A DNA stretch of 64,000 bases from NCBI RefSeq assembly GCF_000970085.1, contig NZ_CP009506.1:2976001-3040000 (forward strand), in the 5' to 3' direction. The notes beneath the pieces are model-generated. The model was not told where the DNA came from and did not search any database. It saw only the letters and a program-made list of their open reading frames with translations. Position 1 is the stretch's first letter; each line of letters opens with the position of its first letter. This document shows, one piece after another, positions 46,268 through 57,000 of this stretch. The DNA comes from Methanosarcina siciliae T4/M (GTDB lineage Archaea > Halobacteriota > Methanosarcinia > Methanosarcinales > Methanosarcinaceae). The translations under genes were made by a program, and so were the position numbers.

Positions 46268-46942
46268 ATGAATATAGTTGAAACCAGGAACTTATCCAAG
46301 TATTACACATTCGATTCAGGGCTGCGCGTTGAAGCCCTCAGGGGAATAAATGTGAAGATTGAAGAAGGGGATTTTGTGTCCTTTATGGGTCCCTCGGGTT
46401 CGGGAAAGTCCACCCTGCTTAACATTGTTGGCTGTCTGGACCAGCCGACATCAGGTGATGTTTTTATCGAGGGTAACGAAGTTGACTACAGGAATTCTTC
46501 CAGTCTTGTCCGCCTGCACAGGCAGACAATAGGGTTTGTTTTCCAGGCTTTTAACCTCATCTCCACAATGAATGCCATGGAGAACGTCTGCTACCCCCTG
46601 TACTTTAGCGGAGTCTCACGCTCCAGGCAAAAACAGAGGGCAACCGAGCTTCTTGGCCTTGTAGGGCTTGGAGATCGGATGCACCACTTGCCTTCCGAGT
46701 TATCGGGTGGGGAACAGCAAAGAGTTGCTGTAGCAAGAGCGCTTGCAAACAGCCCAAAACTTATTCTGGCAGACGAACCTACAGGAAACCTTGATTCGGA
46801 TACCGGGAACAAAATCACGGATCTTATGAGAAAAATCAATAGAGAACAGGGCGTAAGTTTTCTTGTTACTACTCATGATCCTGAAATGGCCAGGATTGCG
46901 GACAGGGTGATAAGACTAAAGGATGGAAAAATCACTGTCTGA
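46268..46942 (+). CDS. LolD/MacB-type ABC transporter ATPase
   Basis: A 224-residue ATPase. The start ATG 46268 follows GGAGGGG; a longer frame only reads into the 3' end of the preceding gene. Motifs: Walker A GPSGSGKST, Q-loop FVFQAFNLISTM, signature LSGGEQQRVAVARAL, Walker B LILADEPTGNLDSDTG, H-switch VTTHD. The wording is that of the LolD/MacB group, which works with FtsX-type permeases. No permease lies beside it; the only candidate in the window is at 35307, in another operon. It is the last gene of the operon starting at 43506. Confidence 0.92.
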   Translation: MNIVETRNLSKYYTFDSGLRVEALRGINVKIEEGDFVSFMGPSGSGKSTLLNIVGCLDQPTSGDVFIEGNEVDYRNSSSLVRLHRQTIGFVFQAFNLISTMNAMENVCYPLYFSGVSRSRQKQRATELLGLVGLGDRMHHLPSELSGGEQQRVAVARALANSPKLILADEPTGNLDSDTGNKITDLMRKINREQGVSFLVTTHDPEMARIADRVIRLKDGKITV

Positions 46943-48236
46943 ATTTTATAAAATATGAGGCTTCAAAGACTTTAAGAATGATTTAAAAGCTAAGAATAGA
47001 TCTATACACGCTTATTTAGCTTATTATTTACTTTAAGAACCTTTAGAAAGACTACTCCATGAATTATTATGCACAGCTACGCTAAAATATCTAAACCTAA
47101 CTCTGCCACAAATAAAGAATAACTTTTAAAGAATAACTTTTTCCGATAACAATGCTCTTGATCATGTTTCACTCCGAATTTTCGGAGATGAATATGAAGT
47201 TTTTTAGACATTTTCCTCAAAAGCTAGAGATGACAAATTGATGTTTGAGCCATTGATGTTTGAGCCTAATGACATAGAATTTAAAATAAGCAAACACGTA
47301 AAAATTACTCAAACTTATTCCCTAGAGGGACTAACTTTTCTCCAGATCTCCTAGTTTGTGTCAGACAAATTTTTCGGCATCTAAAGACTAGACAATACTA
47401 AATGTATAAAAAATTTCTGGTGAAATTGAAAGTAACAGAGAGAAGAAAAATGCGTAACTCTGTTAGAAAAACAGCATCAAAAGACAAAATCATCTAATTG
47501 GTTTGTTCCCTAAGCGATGGAGAGTTAAGGATCTAATAAATATGAGATTCAATAAAATATTTATGAGAAAATAAATTATTTATGAGAAAATTCTAAGTTT
47601 AACTTACAAATCGATCAGTGAATTATTTATCAGCAAATATTAAAAAATCTATAACCTACCATTCACTAATAAAAAAGGATTAAAATGAATTAAACTAGAA
47701 AAAATTGAATAATATCATATTAAATCAATTAAAAGTTCTCTAAAATTACTTTTTCAACAAAATAAAGGTCATTAATGGATATTATTGAAAGATAAGTACT
47801 TTTAATGAAAGTGACAAAAACTCAGCTTCAAAAATTATTTGAATTCCACATCCATGAGGCAATTATTTCTTGCGGTTAAGTAATACAAATTTTGAATATG
47901 ATAACATTAAATATTATGAAAATTATCAAAAATATTAAATATCTGCTCAACATACATAGTTCTTGCCAAAAATATCCGAAAGACAACAGAACAGACACGC
48001 CTCCTAAATGTCTGCGATGCATTCGACTCTGAGAATTCCTCGCCTGTAAATTATGCAGGTGAGGGGTTTCAGGTAGAGAAAAATATCCGTATATATTTGT
48101 GAATAGTGTCCGAATGTATAAATTCAGAGAATTTTATCTGCGTTTTTTGAGAAAAAACCTGGACTCAAACTCCATAGGTTCTGACCCATATTGAAAATAA
48201 TTGAAGAAAATGTTATGGCAGCGTACCAAAAGTTGT
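46943..48236. other. Long AT-rich intergenic region
   Basis: About 1.3 kb with no credible ORF. The centre is very AT-rich. ATTTATGAGAAAAT is repeated around 47557-47592. A hairpin CCTCGCCTG/CAGGTGAGG with a nine-base loop lies at 48038-48064. No similarity to the family leaders was seen. Confidence 0.55.
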
Positions 48237-48268
48237 GGGAAATTTGAGAAAAATTTATCTCAATTCCC
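48237..48268 (-). terminator. Hairpin terminator of the 48315 gene
   Basis: GGGAAATTTGAGAAAA pairs imperfectly with TTATCTCAATTCCC. It is a copy of the family terminator, starting 46 bases past the stop codon. Confidence 0.7.
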
Positions 48269-48314
48269 TTTCATTTTATCATTTTTAACCATATTTTTTC
48301 ATTTTTTCCTGTTC

Positions 48315-51300
48315 TTAGATCATTGCAAACATATCCACAACATCATCAAAGTCTATCCTTCCGTTTCCGTTGAAGTCAAAGTACTCCACCGGCATGTTTT
48401 CCTCTATCCAGTCCATGTTGTGGAAGTAAGCCACTATATCTACGAAACTGAACTCCCCGTTTCCGGTAAGATCTTCATAGAGTCCATCTCCGTCAAGATC
48501 CTTTGGAGCATACTCCTGGTCCGGCAGTGGGGACAGAAGGGTTACTTCAATTGTCCCTGTTAGGAGAGCTGGTTCGATAGAGTCTCCGGAATCTTCCTCC
48601 AGACGTTTAACTCCTATCGAAAGGTTCGTTGACCCCGATACTTTACCAGAAACCGTGAGAGTGGCAAGCACAACATCTGCTGCTCCTTCCTTAACGGAAT
48701 CTTCCAGGTCAACAGTCTTCATGTAGATCGAAGTCGCTGGCAGGGTAGAGTTCTCAGTAATCAAAGCCCAGGAAGGGTACTCTATATCAACTATCTCGGC
48801 AACAGCCGGGTAGTCAATAGCAACGGTCAGGTTGTAGCCTGAAAGACCTGCAGGGAAATTACTGGCAAGAACACTTATTTCAGTGGATTCGTTTTCTGAA
48901 ACCGAGGAACTTGCCGGATCGAAATAAAGAGTAACGGTTGACCCGGAAATCTCGGAAACTTCTATGTAATCCGACTTCAACTCAAAGTCAGAACCAGCAG
49001 TATTTTCTACAGTCAGATTTACGGTATAGTTACCTGCTACAGAATAAGTGTGCGAGGGGTTCTGCTCAGTTGAGTTTGCTCCATCCCCAAAGTCCCAGAG
49101 CCATTCGGTTGGGCCGTTGGTTGATTGGTCGGCGAAGTTGACGGTCAGCGGAACAGTCCCGGAGGTCACGTCGGCGGTGAACGAGGCGACCGGGGCATCA
49201 ACGGCGGTGCCGGTGTACTTCACCGCGAGGGTTGCGAGCGTGGTCTTGAACGACGGGCCGGATCCGAGGGCATACATGAACGTGCTGTCCGAGCCGGCGG
49301 TGACCGCATCGGTGACCGACCAGGTATGGTTCTCGTAGTAGTTGATCGGCGCAACCGGGTCGGCGCTCTCCTGGGTCACGCCGTTGAACGTGTAGATGCC
49401 ATCGTAGCTGGAGAGGGCGACGTTGGAAAGCGTGGCGTCAGTGAAGCCGGTGGTGAGACCGGAGGTCGCGAACGCGGTCGAGGAACTGCCCGCATTGATC
49501 CAGTCGTGGCCGTGGTTGACCCAGTACTTCACCTCGTCCGAGTCGCCGTCGTTGTATGCAACAACCAGTGTGAGTGCCTTCAGCCGGCCGTCGAAATTCG
49601 TTCCCGTTTTTTCGATCTTCACATTGACCGACGTGTTCGTGGACATTATCTGGTCCGTAACATTATACTCGACCTCGTAATCGGAGTATACCCTGCTCGT
49701 GTGGTTGTTGAGCCAGTATACCGTACCGTCGGCTGAATAGTACTCCATGTCCATGTTCTCGACGCCAAGCGTGGTCTCATAAGACCCGTCACCATCGCCA
49801 TCAAGGGTGGTCGTTGCAAGCAGCGGCCAGTTGGCCGAACCTGAACCCGAGTAGATATTCACATAGACAGCCGCCCACTGGATGTCAGTATAGGCAGGTA
49901 TCTCAAACGACTGGCTGAAGTCTCTCTCGGTAACTCCGCTTGTCGGCTGGCTCGCAAAGGGAACAGGCTGGAAACTTCCGACATACAGATCTCCGCTCAC
50001 GGTTCCGGTCTTTTCGGTCGTCAGCGGAAGGGAGGAGTCGGTGATCGCCTCGACTGAGATATAATCTTCCTTTACAAGAGAATCGGTTCCTTCAGACCCT
50101 GTCACGGTCAGGTTGACGTCATACTTTCCTGCACTCAGGTATGTATGCGACGGGTTCTGGTTGGTGGACGTCTCGCCGTCGCCGAAGTCCCAGTGCCAGG
50201 CAGTGGGAGACCCTGTAGACTGGTCGGTGAACTGAATGGTCAGCGGGAAGGTGCCGCTTGTCGTATCAGACGTAAACGATACAGATGTACCGGTGACATT
50301 GATGTATTCTGTCTTTGTCTCGGTGTCGCTTCCAAGGATGTTTGTAACGGTGAGGCTTACGGTGTAATTACCCGTTGCGTTATACGTGTGAGATGGGTTT
50401 CGATCAGTTGAGTTGCCGCCGTCGCCGAAGTCCCATGCCCAGGAGGCAGGGGTACCGCTCGAAGTGTCGGTGAATTGTACTGTCATGGGGGCAATACCTG
50501 AGGTCTGATCCGCGGTAAAGTCAGCCTCGGATGCGGTCAGTTCGGTTACTTCAAGAATGACAACCGCGAGGTTCATGTAACCATCGCATTGGACACCAAG
50601 CTCATTGGTGCCGTCCTGTAATGCGTCGGTGACATCATAGCACTTGAATGCGGGATCGTTACTGTCGTCACTGCCGGAGATCGGGACGCTGTCGTTGTTG
50701 AAGAAAATTGTGGCCTGGGCGTTATCGTTGCCTGACGGCAGGACCGTAGTGATCTTCGCCGCCCCAAAGGTCTCCGTACTTACATTATCGAAAATGGCAT
50801 AGCCGATATACATGTCGGGATATGTTCCCATTCCGTTGTTGTATAGCGAATCGCAGCCTTCGTCGAGCCAAATCTGTCTGTAGGGTTCGTCCGGATCTTC
50901 ATAGACAACAACAAGTACAGCACCATATAATCCGCCGTCCGGTCTGGCTGCATCTATTACTGCCGTGTTTCCGCTGGTATTGAAGTAGGAAGTGACATCG
51001 TAGACCACCTGACCGTTGTAGTTGTCGATTCCGTCCCCGTAGAATGCTTCCTGGGTTACTTCGTTTCCATTGAAGGTTACAGTGAAGCCGGGATCGGTAG
51101 ACAGGTCGTTCCAGGTATAGGACTGGTAGAGGCGTACAGTCTTTACAGTCGCACCGGTAGGTATCGGCAGATCGCTCTCTGTCCAGTTGACAGTTGTGGA
51201 ATACCATCCGCCGCCGGTCTGGTAACCGGAATTCCCAAGCGAGTTTACCACCGAAACATTACCCTCGGCGTAATAGCCGGTCTCAAGGTCATAACCGGTA

Positions 51301-52949
51301 TAGAACCTGCCGCCGTAATAATAATTCTCGGTTGGTGCGACTGTTAACGGCGTGTTGTACTCGTTGTTGTCCTCATCACTCTCGGCAACGTCGCCTTCTG
51401 TATCTAAAACGATTGTGACCGGGATGGTGTCGCCGTACTTGCGGGTCGTTACCGGGTCCTCCACACTTATGGTCGTGCTGTTTCCGGCGGCAAGACCGGA
51501 TATCTGGAATTCGGTGGTTGTGCCATTCAGTTCAAAAGTGGCGTTAAATGTTCCGGCATCTCCAGTACCGGTATTTGCAATAGTTGCAGTAATCGTGCTG
51601 GCCGATCTGGGGCCCGGATTGCTTACGGAAATGATACTGAGATCAATAGCGGCTTCTGTAACCGAGATGAGATCCTTCTTTATTTCGCTGGTAGACCCGC
51701 CAGGACCAATGACGGTAAAGTTGACCGTGTAGGTTCCGTCGCCTGTGTACTCATAAGACGGATTCTGGTCGGTACTGTCGATCTCACCATCGTTGTCGAA
51801 ATCCCAAGCATAGGACTCAACCGTTCCAGGGCCCGAAATATATCCATAGAACTGAACAGTCAGGGGAGTCTGACCCGAAACTAAGTTCATGGTAAATACT
51901 CCCTGGGGTGCTATGGCGTCCGGCCCGCCGGTGATCGTCCCGTCCTGCCATATACCCATAAGCGGACTGGTGTCGCTTCCAAGGCTGTCGGGGACGGTAT
52001 ATGCAGTATCCCCTATACCGTCGCCATCTGTGTCACTGCCAGTGTAATCGCTGTCCCAGTAGTTGCCAAGAATACCTGAGTACGCCGTTCCGTTGTATGT
52101 ATAACTAACATCGGCCGGTGTGACCCATGAAATGATGGTTGGGGCAGTTGTTCCTGACGTGGTTGCCGTTGCAGAATTCCCTATTACAGAATTGAGATAA
52201 ATTTTATTGTTATCGATGTTACCCTCATTATAAAGTTCGATTCCTGCATAATCACCATTGATGAATGAATTATATGCCACAGTGCAATTTTCACCATCAA
52301 TGGAAACCCCTGCCCCTGCACTGTTTATGGCAGTATTATTTTCAAAAACATTTGAATCGCCAATAAAAGAAAACGCAGCATATGTACCCGTTGCCCCGGA
52401 CATTATATTATCGTTAACAATATTATAATCACTATACATTTGGACACCCCCCATAGCTGCAGTTGGATTAAGAATAAAGTTATTTGAGACAGTGGTTCGA
52501 TCCGCTGATGATGAAACACTACAATAAGAAAAATCCAATATATTGTTCCTGATAACACAATTTGATGCTTTAATAGAAATGGCGGTTGAACCTTTAAGAG
52601 TTAGATTTTCAATATGATCCCCAGAGCTATAAAGTTTGATGTTATGTCCAACTAGATTTATAATGACCTTATCTCTATCTTCTCCCATAATGGTGACATT
52701 CGGTTGATCGACATTTATGTGTGCTGTACTTTCTGTGTAAGTCCCAACCTTGATATAGATCGTATCCCCATCGGATGCGGCATCGACCGCTGATAACAGG
52801 GATGTATAATCCCCGCTCCCGTCCGCTGCCACGGTCAGTGTTGCTGCCGAAGCGGGCACCGCGATCAGAGCCAGGGATAACAGCAGGCCCAGCATAAAGG
52901 TCAGAGTGTTCAGGGGGATGGACCTTTTCAGCAAATTTATCTGCTTCAT
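48315..52949 (-). CDS. Giant surface protein: beta-helix, CARDB, two DUF3344, PKD, cohesin-like, dockerin
   Basis: About 1544 residues. The ATG at 52949 (MKQINLLKRSIPLNTLTFML) is preceded by GGGGTGG and overlaps the stop of a short leader ORF as TGATG; a GTG three codons earlier is possible. Approximate order: signal peptide 1-36; NosD-type beta-helix 37-335; PKD 345-430; CARDB 432-540; DUF3344 540-810; two PKD 815-980; second DUF3344-like 985-1240; PKD 1245-1330; cohesin-like 1335-1465; dockerin 1479-1544. From ~49,120 to 52,950 the DNA is visibly richer in G+C than the 3' cassette and the leader, indicating an imported body joined in frame to a resident PKD-cohesin-dockerin end. The order CARDB-DUF3344-PKD-PKD parallels the 22715 protein. 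Confidence 0.9.
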   Translation of the reverse strand: MKQINLLKRSIPLNTLTFMLGLLLSLALIAVPASAATLTVAADGSGDYTSLLSAVDAASDGDTIYIKVGTYTESTAHINVDQPNVTIMGEDRDKVIINLVGHNIKLYSSGDHIENLTLKGSTAISIKASNCVIRNNILDFSYCSVSSSADRTTVSNNFILNPTAAMGGVQMYSDYNIVNDNIMSGATGTYAAFSFIGDSNVFENNTAINSAGAGVSIDGENCTVAYNSFINGDYAGIELYNEGNIDNNKIYLNSVIGNSATATTSGTTAPTIISWVTPADVSYTYNGTAYSGILGNYWDSDYTGSDTDGDGIGDTAYTVPDSLGSDTSPLMGIWQDGTITGGPDAIAPQGVFTMNLVSGQTPLTVQFYGYISGPGTVESYAWDFDNDGEIDSTDQNPSYEYTGDGTYTVNFTVIGPGGSTSEIKKDLISVTEAAIDLSIISVSNPGPRSASTITATIANTGTGDAGTFNATFELNGTTTEFQISGLAAGNSTTISVEDPVTTRKYGDTIPVTIVLDTEGDVAESDEDNNEYNTPLTVAPTENYYYGGRFYTGYDLETGYYAEGNVSVVNSLGNSGYQTGGGWYSTTVNWTESDLPIPTGATVKTVRLYQSYTWNDLSTDPGFTVTFNGNEVTQEAFYGDGIDNYNGQVVYDVTSYFNTSGNTAVIDAARPDGGLYGAVLVVVYEDPDEPYRQIWLDEGCDSLYNNGMGTYPDMYIGYAIFDNVSTETFGAAKITTVLPSGNDNAQATIFFNNDSVPISGSDDSNDPAFKCYDVTDALQDGTNELGVQCDGYMNLAVVILEVTELTASEADFTADQTSGIAPMTVQFTDTSSGTPASWAWDFGDGGNSTDRNPSHTYNATGNYTVSLTVTNILGSDTETKTEYINVTGTSVSFTSDTTSGTFPLTIQFTDQSTGSPTAWHWDFGDGETSTNQNPSHTYLSAGKYDVNLTVTGSEGTDSLVKEDYISVEAITDSSLPLTTEKTGTVSGDLYVGSFQPVPFASQPTSGVTERDFSQSFEIPAYTDIQWAAVYVNIYSGSGSANWPLLATTTLDGDGDGSYETTLGVENMDMEYYSADGTVYWLNNHTSRVYSDYEVEYNVTDQIMSTNTSVNVKIEKTGTNFDGRLKALTLVVAYNDGDSDEVKYWVNHGHDWINAGSSSTAFATSGLTTGFTDATLSNVALSSYDGIYTFNGVTQESADPVAPINYYENHTWSVTDAVTAGSDSTFMYALGSGPSFKTTLATLAVKYTGTAVDAPVASFTADVTSGTVPLTVNFADQSTNGPTEWLWDFGDGANSTEQNPSHTYSVAGNYTVNLTVENTAGSDFELKSDYIEVSEISGSTVTLYFDPASSSVSENESTEISVLASNFPAGLSGYNLTVAIDYPAVAEIVDIEYPSWALITENSTLPATSIYMKTVDLEDSVKEGAADVVLATLTVSGKVSGSTNLSIGVKRLEEDSGDSIEPALLTGTIEVTLLSPLPDQEYAPKDLDGDGLYEDLTGNGEFSFVDIVAYFHNMDWIEENMPVEYFDFNGNGRIDFDDVVDMFAMI

Positions 52950-53059
52950 CAGGACCACCCCTTCTGAAGGGATTTTCCGATGCCTTCAGGGGTAGGGACG
53001 AAAAGCGTGCTCATGCACATAAGTGCACCGATACAGAGAATTAGAAATATTTTTTTCAT
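52949..53059 (-). CDS. 36-codon leader ORF, relic signal peptide
   Basis: MKKIFLILCIGALMCMSTLF followed by VPTPEGIGKSLQKGWS. The first 18 residues closely match the signal peptide of the 22715 protein. Its stop overlaps the ATG of the giant gene (TGATG), so ribosomes could pass from one to the other. It is best explained as the 5' end of the resident gene left behind when a new body was joined. Whether it is translated is unknown. Confidence 0.6.
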   Translation of the reverse strand: MKKIFLILCIGALMCMSTLFVPTPEGIGKSLQKGWS

Positions 53060-53610
53060 CTTTATATGCACCTTCTTTTGATGTTATCACCCGAAACTCT
53101 GTCATTACATCACGATTTTACAGGGTTTAAGAGAGTTTGTTCAGGCAGAACCATGTTTTTGTGTAACTTTTCACGTTTGGAGAGGGAAATTCCCAAAAAA
53201 CAAAAAAATTGAAAATGTTTTGCCGTAAATTTGAAATTTGAATCTGTTCATCACAAATGGTTTTCAGGTCAGATTCAACTTTTTAAAATTCACATATTCT
53301 GTAAAATTTAGTTGTCTTTTATGAAGTCAAGAACGAAACTTTCCAGGGTATTGGGGATTTTTCGATGACTTACTGCTTTTTTCATTATTTGAGCCAGTAA
53401 CGAAATAACCTGTAGCTCATTTTCTGGAAATTCCTATCGGCTCAAATGAGCCTGAAAATCACCATGTACAATTGGAGTAATTCGCAGGTTATTTCGTTGC
53501 AGTACCTTCGAGATTTGATCCGAATTTGGATTCTGAATCTTCTGGAGAGGATCAGTTTTCAGAACTTGGTTAATTTAGTATGAAAAAAGGTTATTATGTA
53601 TATAAATTAA
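53060..53610 (-). promoter_or_regulatory. Conserved long leader, interrupted by a small element
   Basis: It retains GAAGTCAAGAACGAAACTTT, TTGGATTCTGAATCTTCTGG and the TATA-like GTATATAAAT (53598-53607) of the family leader, though the segment nearest the gene is more diverged than in the other copies. Removing the 101-bp insertion and its duplication leaves about 434 bases from TATA to the leader ORF. Confidence 0.55.
53399..53499. mobile_element. 101-bp MITE-like element with AACGAAATAACCTG termini
   Basis: AACGAAATAACCTG at the left is repeated inverted at the right (CAGGTTATTTCGTT). CAGT flanks both ends. It interrupts the conserved leader; the undisturbed leader at 28.99 kb lacks it. No ORF. 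Confidence 0.65.
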
Positions 53611-53698
53611 TCTAAAAAATAAGAACGGTAGTAATTTATATATGTGTTATGTAACAAAAAAATATTCATTTGTAATACTTATTTTGATAATTATGAAT

Positions 53699-53808
53699 TG
53701 CATGGTTGAACTAAAAACCAATTGCGTTAAACCTCCAACTACCTAAACTATATGTTTTTCAGAAATGCATATTGCTCTTGATTTTAAACCACAGGTGTGT
53801 AAGTCCTA
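53699..53808. repeat. Dispersed ~110-bp element, copy near 53.7 kb
   Basis: It begins TGGTTGAACTAAAAACC and ends GTAAGTCCTA, aligning with the copy at 58421-58526 and with the ends of the 12.05-12.24 kb copy. It appears to be a diverged relative of the element at 5895-6012. Confidence 0.5.
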
Positions 53809-53961
53809 TATCTGAAATTACTACAAGGAATAGGAAAAAGTTGTTATCGGTTTAAGGGTTGGTTTAAGAGTTATTTCGTCCCTTCGAGATAAATTGTAAT
53901 TTTCTGGTAACGAATAAATCATCAAATAGGTTTTTCAATTAAATGAAAGAAAAAAAGTTAT

Positions 53962-53992
53962 GGGAAATTTGAGAAAATTTTTCTCTATTCCC
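53962..53992 (-). terminator. Hairpin terminator of the 54028 gene
   Basis: GGGAAATTTGAGAAAA and TTCTCTATTCCC form the family hairpin, starting 35 bases past the stop, with T-rich sequence following on the minus strand. Confidence 0.75.
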
Positions 53993-54027
53993 CTTTTTGT
54001 TTTTTCATTCTCTTTTATTCTCTTCAC

Positions 54028-57000
54028 TCATATCATTGCAAACATATCCACAACATCATCAAAGTCTATCCTTCCGTTCCCGTTGAAGTCAAAGTACTCC
54101 ACCGGCATATTTGTTTCTATCCAGTCCATGTTATGGAAATAAGCCACTATATCCACAAAACTGAACTCTCCGTTTCCGGTAAGGTCTTCATAGAGCCCGT
54201 CTCCGTCAAGGTCTCTAGGGGCATATTCCTGATCCGGCAGTGGGGACAGAAGGGGCACTTCAATTTTTCCTGTTAAACAAGTTGGCTCGATGGCATTTCC
54301 TGAATCGTCATCCATTCTATCAACCCCTATCGAAAGATTCGCTGACCCTTTCTCCTTTCCAGAAACAGTGAGGATGGCAAGCACAACATTTTCTGCATCT
54401 GCTTTAACAGTATCGTTCCCATCAACAGTCTTCAGGTAGATAGAAGTCCCGGGCAGGGAAGAGTTCTCAGTAATCAGTGCCCAGGAAGGGTACTCGATGT
54501 CCACGATCTCGGCAATGGACGGATCGTCGATAGCAACGGTCAGGTTGTAGCCTGCAAGACCTGCAGGGAAATTGCTGGCAACGAGATTTATTTCAGTAGA
54601 TTCGTTTTCTGCCACAGAGGAACTTTCAGGGTCAAAATAGAGAGTAACAGTTGACCCGGAAGCTTCGGAAACTTCGATGTAATCCGTTTTTAATTCAAAG
54701 TCAGAACCAGCAGCATTTTCTACAGTCAGATTTACAGTGTAGCTACCTTCTGCAGAATAAGTATGCGAGGGGTTCTGCTCGGAAGCATTGGCTCCGTCCC
54801 CGAAGTCCCAGAACCAAGATGTTGGAGATCCAGTAGACTCATCACTGAACTGAACAGTCAGAGGAGCATCACCTTCAGTTACATTTGCACTGAAGTTTGC
54901 GATTGGTCCAGCTACAGTTTCTTTCGGATATTCGACAACAAGGATCTGCTGAAGAGCGTCCATACCTCCGCTTGTAGTTCCCTGGATTCCAGCCTCGTTA
55001 CCAGTTTCATTGAGATAGCTCTTCACGTCAAAGACCTGTGCATTACTGGTTTTCGAATCACCCTGCCATGCATTGGTTGCCACTATGTTTCCGTTGAAAA
55101 GCAGGTTTCCTTCATCGGGTCCCGCACTTCCTGCGAAACTGTATAGTGTAGCGTTCTGGACCTTACCTGTTTCAATAGACATCCCGGTGAAAGGAGCATA
55201 TGCAGTCGCTTCTTCAAGAGTGGTCCCGTAACTGGATGCTGATACACCAAGCTCGTCGCATTCTTCATTAATGAAGATCTGCTTCCGGGTTTCGTTAGAA
55301 TTTTTGTAGACCACAACAAGGGTGCTGGGGTACAGTGCGACTTTGCCGTAGAGGTTATTATCACCATCATAGGGATTTGTGACAAAGCTGTTACCCGACG
55401 AGCTAAACCTGTCAGTTACATCATAGACACAGAGCCCATATTCATAATCAGCATACGCGCCAAAATTGCTCCAGTCCCTATAGAGAGTTCCGTTTCCTGT
55501 TGAGAGGTTTCCGTTCTCTATTATGTTCCCGTTGAAGCTGAGGTTCAACCACGGATATCCGCCAGCCGTCTGGTCCCAGTTGTAGGCGAAATAAAGGAAG
55601 ACCTTTTCTATTGTGGAACCGCTCGGTACCGGAAGGTCGCTTGCAGTCCAGGTTTCGGTCCTGGCGGAACCCCATGTTCCAACACTCTTGTAAGCAGTTG
55701 TAGGCATCGTGGAGCACAAAAGGTTCCCCTGGAGGTCAAAGGTATGCCTGGTAGTGATATTGCTTCCGCCTTCCCAGTAGAGACCTTTTCCTTTGTACCC
55801 GTTGTATTTGACCGGTCCAGCCCTGCTCTTGTTGTTGTTGGCCTCATTGGTCTCAGGAATCAGATTATCCGGGTCAACAACTGCAGTGTAGGTTACGGTG
55901 CTTCCCTGGAGGTCTCGAATGGTGGGATCGGTAATGAATTTAGTTGTTGTCCCTCCACCCGCAAGGGAAGAAATCGTTGCCGTGCTTACAGGAACTGTAT
56001 CGGATACGTCGCTCGCATACAAGGCTACAGTAATATTAGTAAGGGTTTCTGTTCCGGAGTTAGTGATGCCGTAAACCTCAATGTTATTGGCTTCCCTGGC
56101 AAAGACAACATTGCTTGGTGAAATAAGAACTGTGGATATGCTGAGGTCGTTCGTCGCCTCTTGAGCCGCTTGAGTTACGGTTATGTAGTTTGTCTTTACT
56201 TCCGAATCGCTTCCGTCTGCATTGGCAACCGTGAGGTTGACAGTGTAGGTACCCACAGTTTCGTAGGTATACGATGGGTTCTCTTCTTCGCTGTCAACAT
56301 TTCCATCGTTGTCAAAGTCCCATGCATAGGAAGAGACAGTACCGTTTGATGAGTCGGTGAAGTTGACCATCAGCGGTGCATCTCCGGATGTCGGGGTTGC
56401 CGTAAAGTCTGCTACCGGCGGCTCAGGGAGTGGTTCATTGACAACAATGCAATCAGTCTTTACCTCGGAATCACTTCCGTCTGCATTGGCAACCGTGAGG
56501 TTCACGGTGTAATTCCCGGCTGAGGTGTATGTGAAAGAAGGATTCTGGTTGGTACTGTCAATGATTCCATCGTTTTCGAAGTCCCAGGCCCAGGATGTAG
56601 GGGAGCCAGTAGACTCATCGGTAAACTGGACCGTCAAAGGCGCATCTCCAGATGTCGGTGATGCTGTGAATGCAGCAACGAGAGCGACAGGACCGCTACC
56701 AACAAAGTTGTAGTTTTCATAGGATTGCATCAGGGGATAGTTGTCGGTTCCTAGGCTGTCAGGTAAGACGTACGGATCGTCCCCTATTCCATCACCGTTG
56801 GTGTCTGTACCGTTGTAGTTGGGCCAGTAATTGCCCATGTAGCTGGCGTAGGTCGTGCCGTTATAGGTATATGTGATTTGATCTGGAGAAGACCAGTAGG
56901 TGATGGAAGGAACCGTCTTATAAGTGATTTCTTGTGTATCATTAAATGTATTAAGATAAATTCTGTTATTTTCTCCAGAAGAAATCTGAATCGCTTCATT

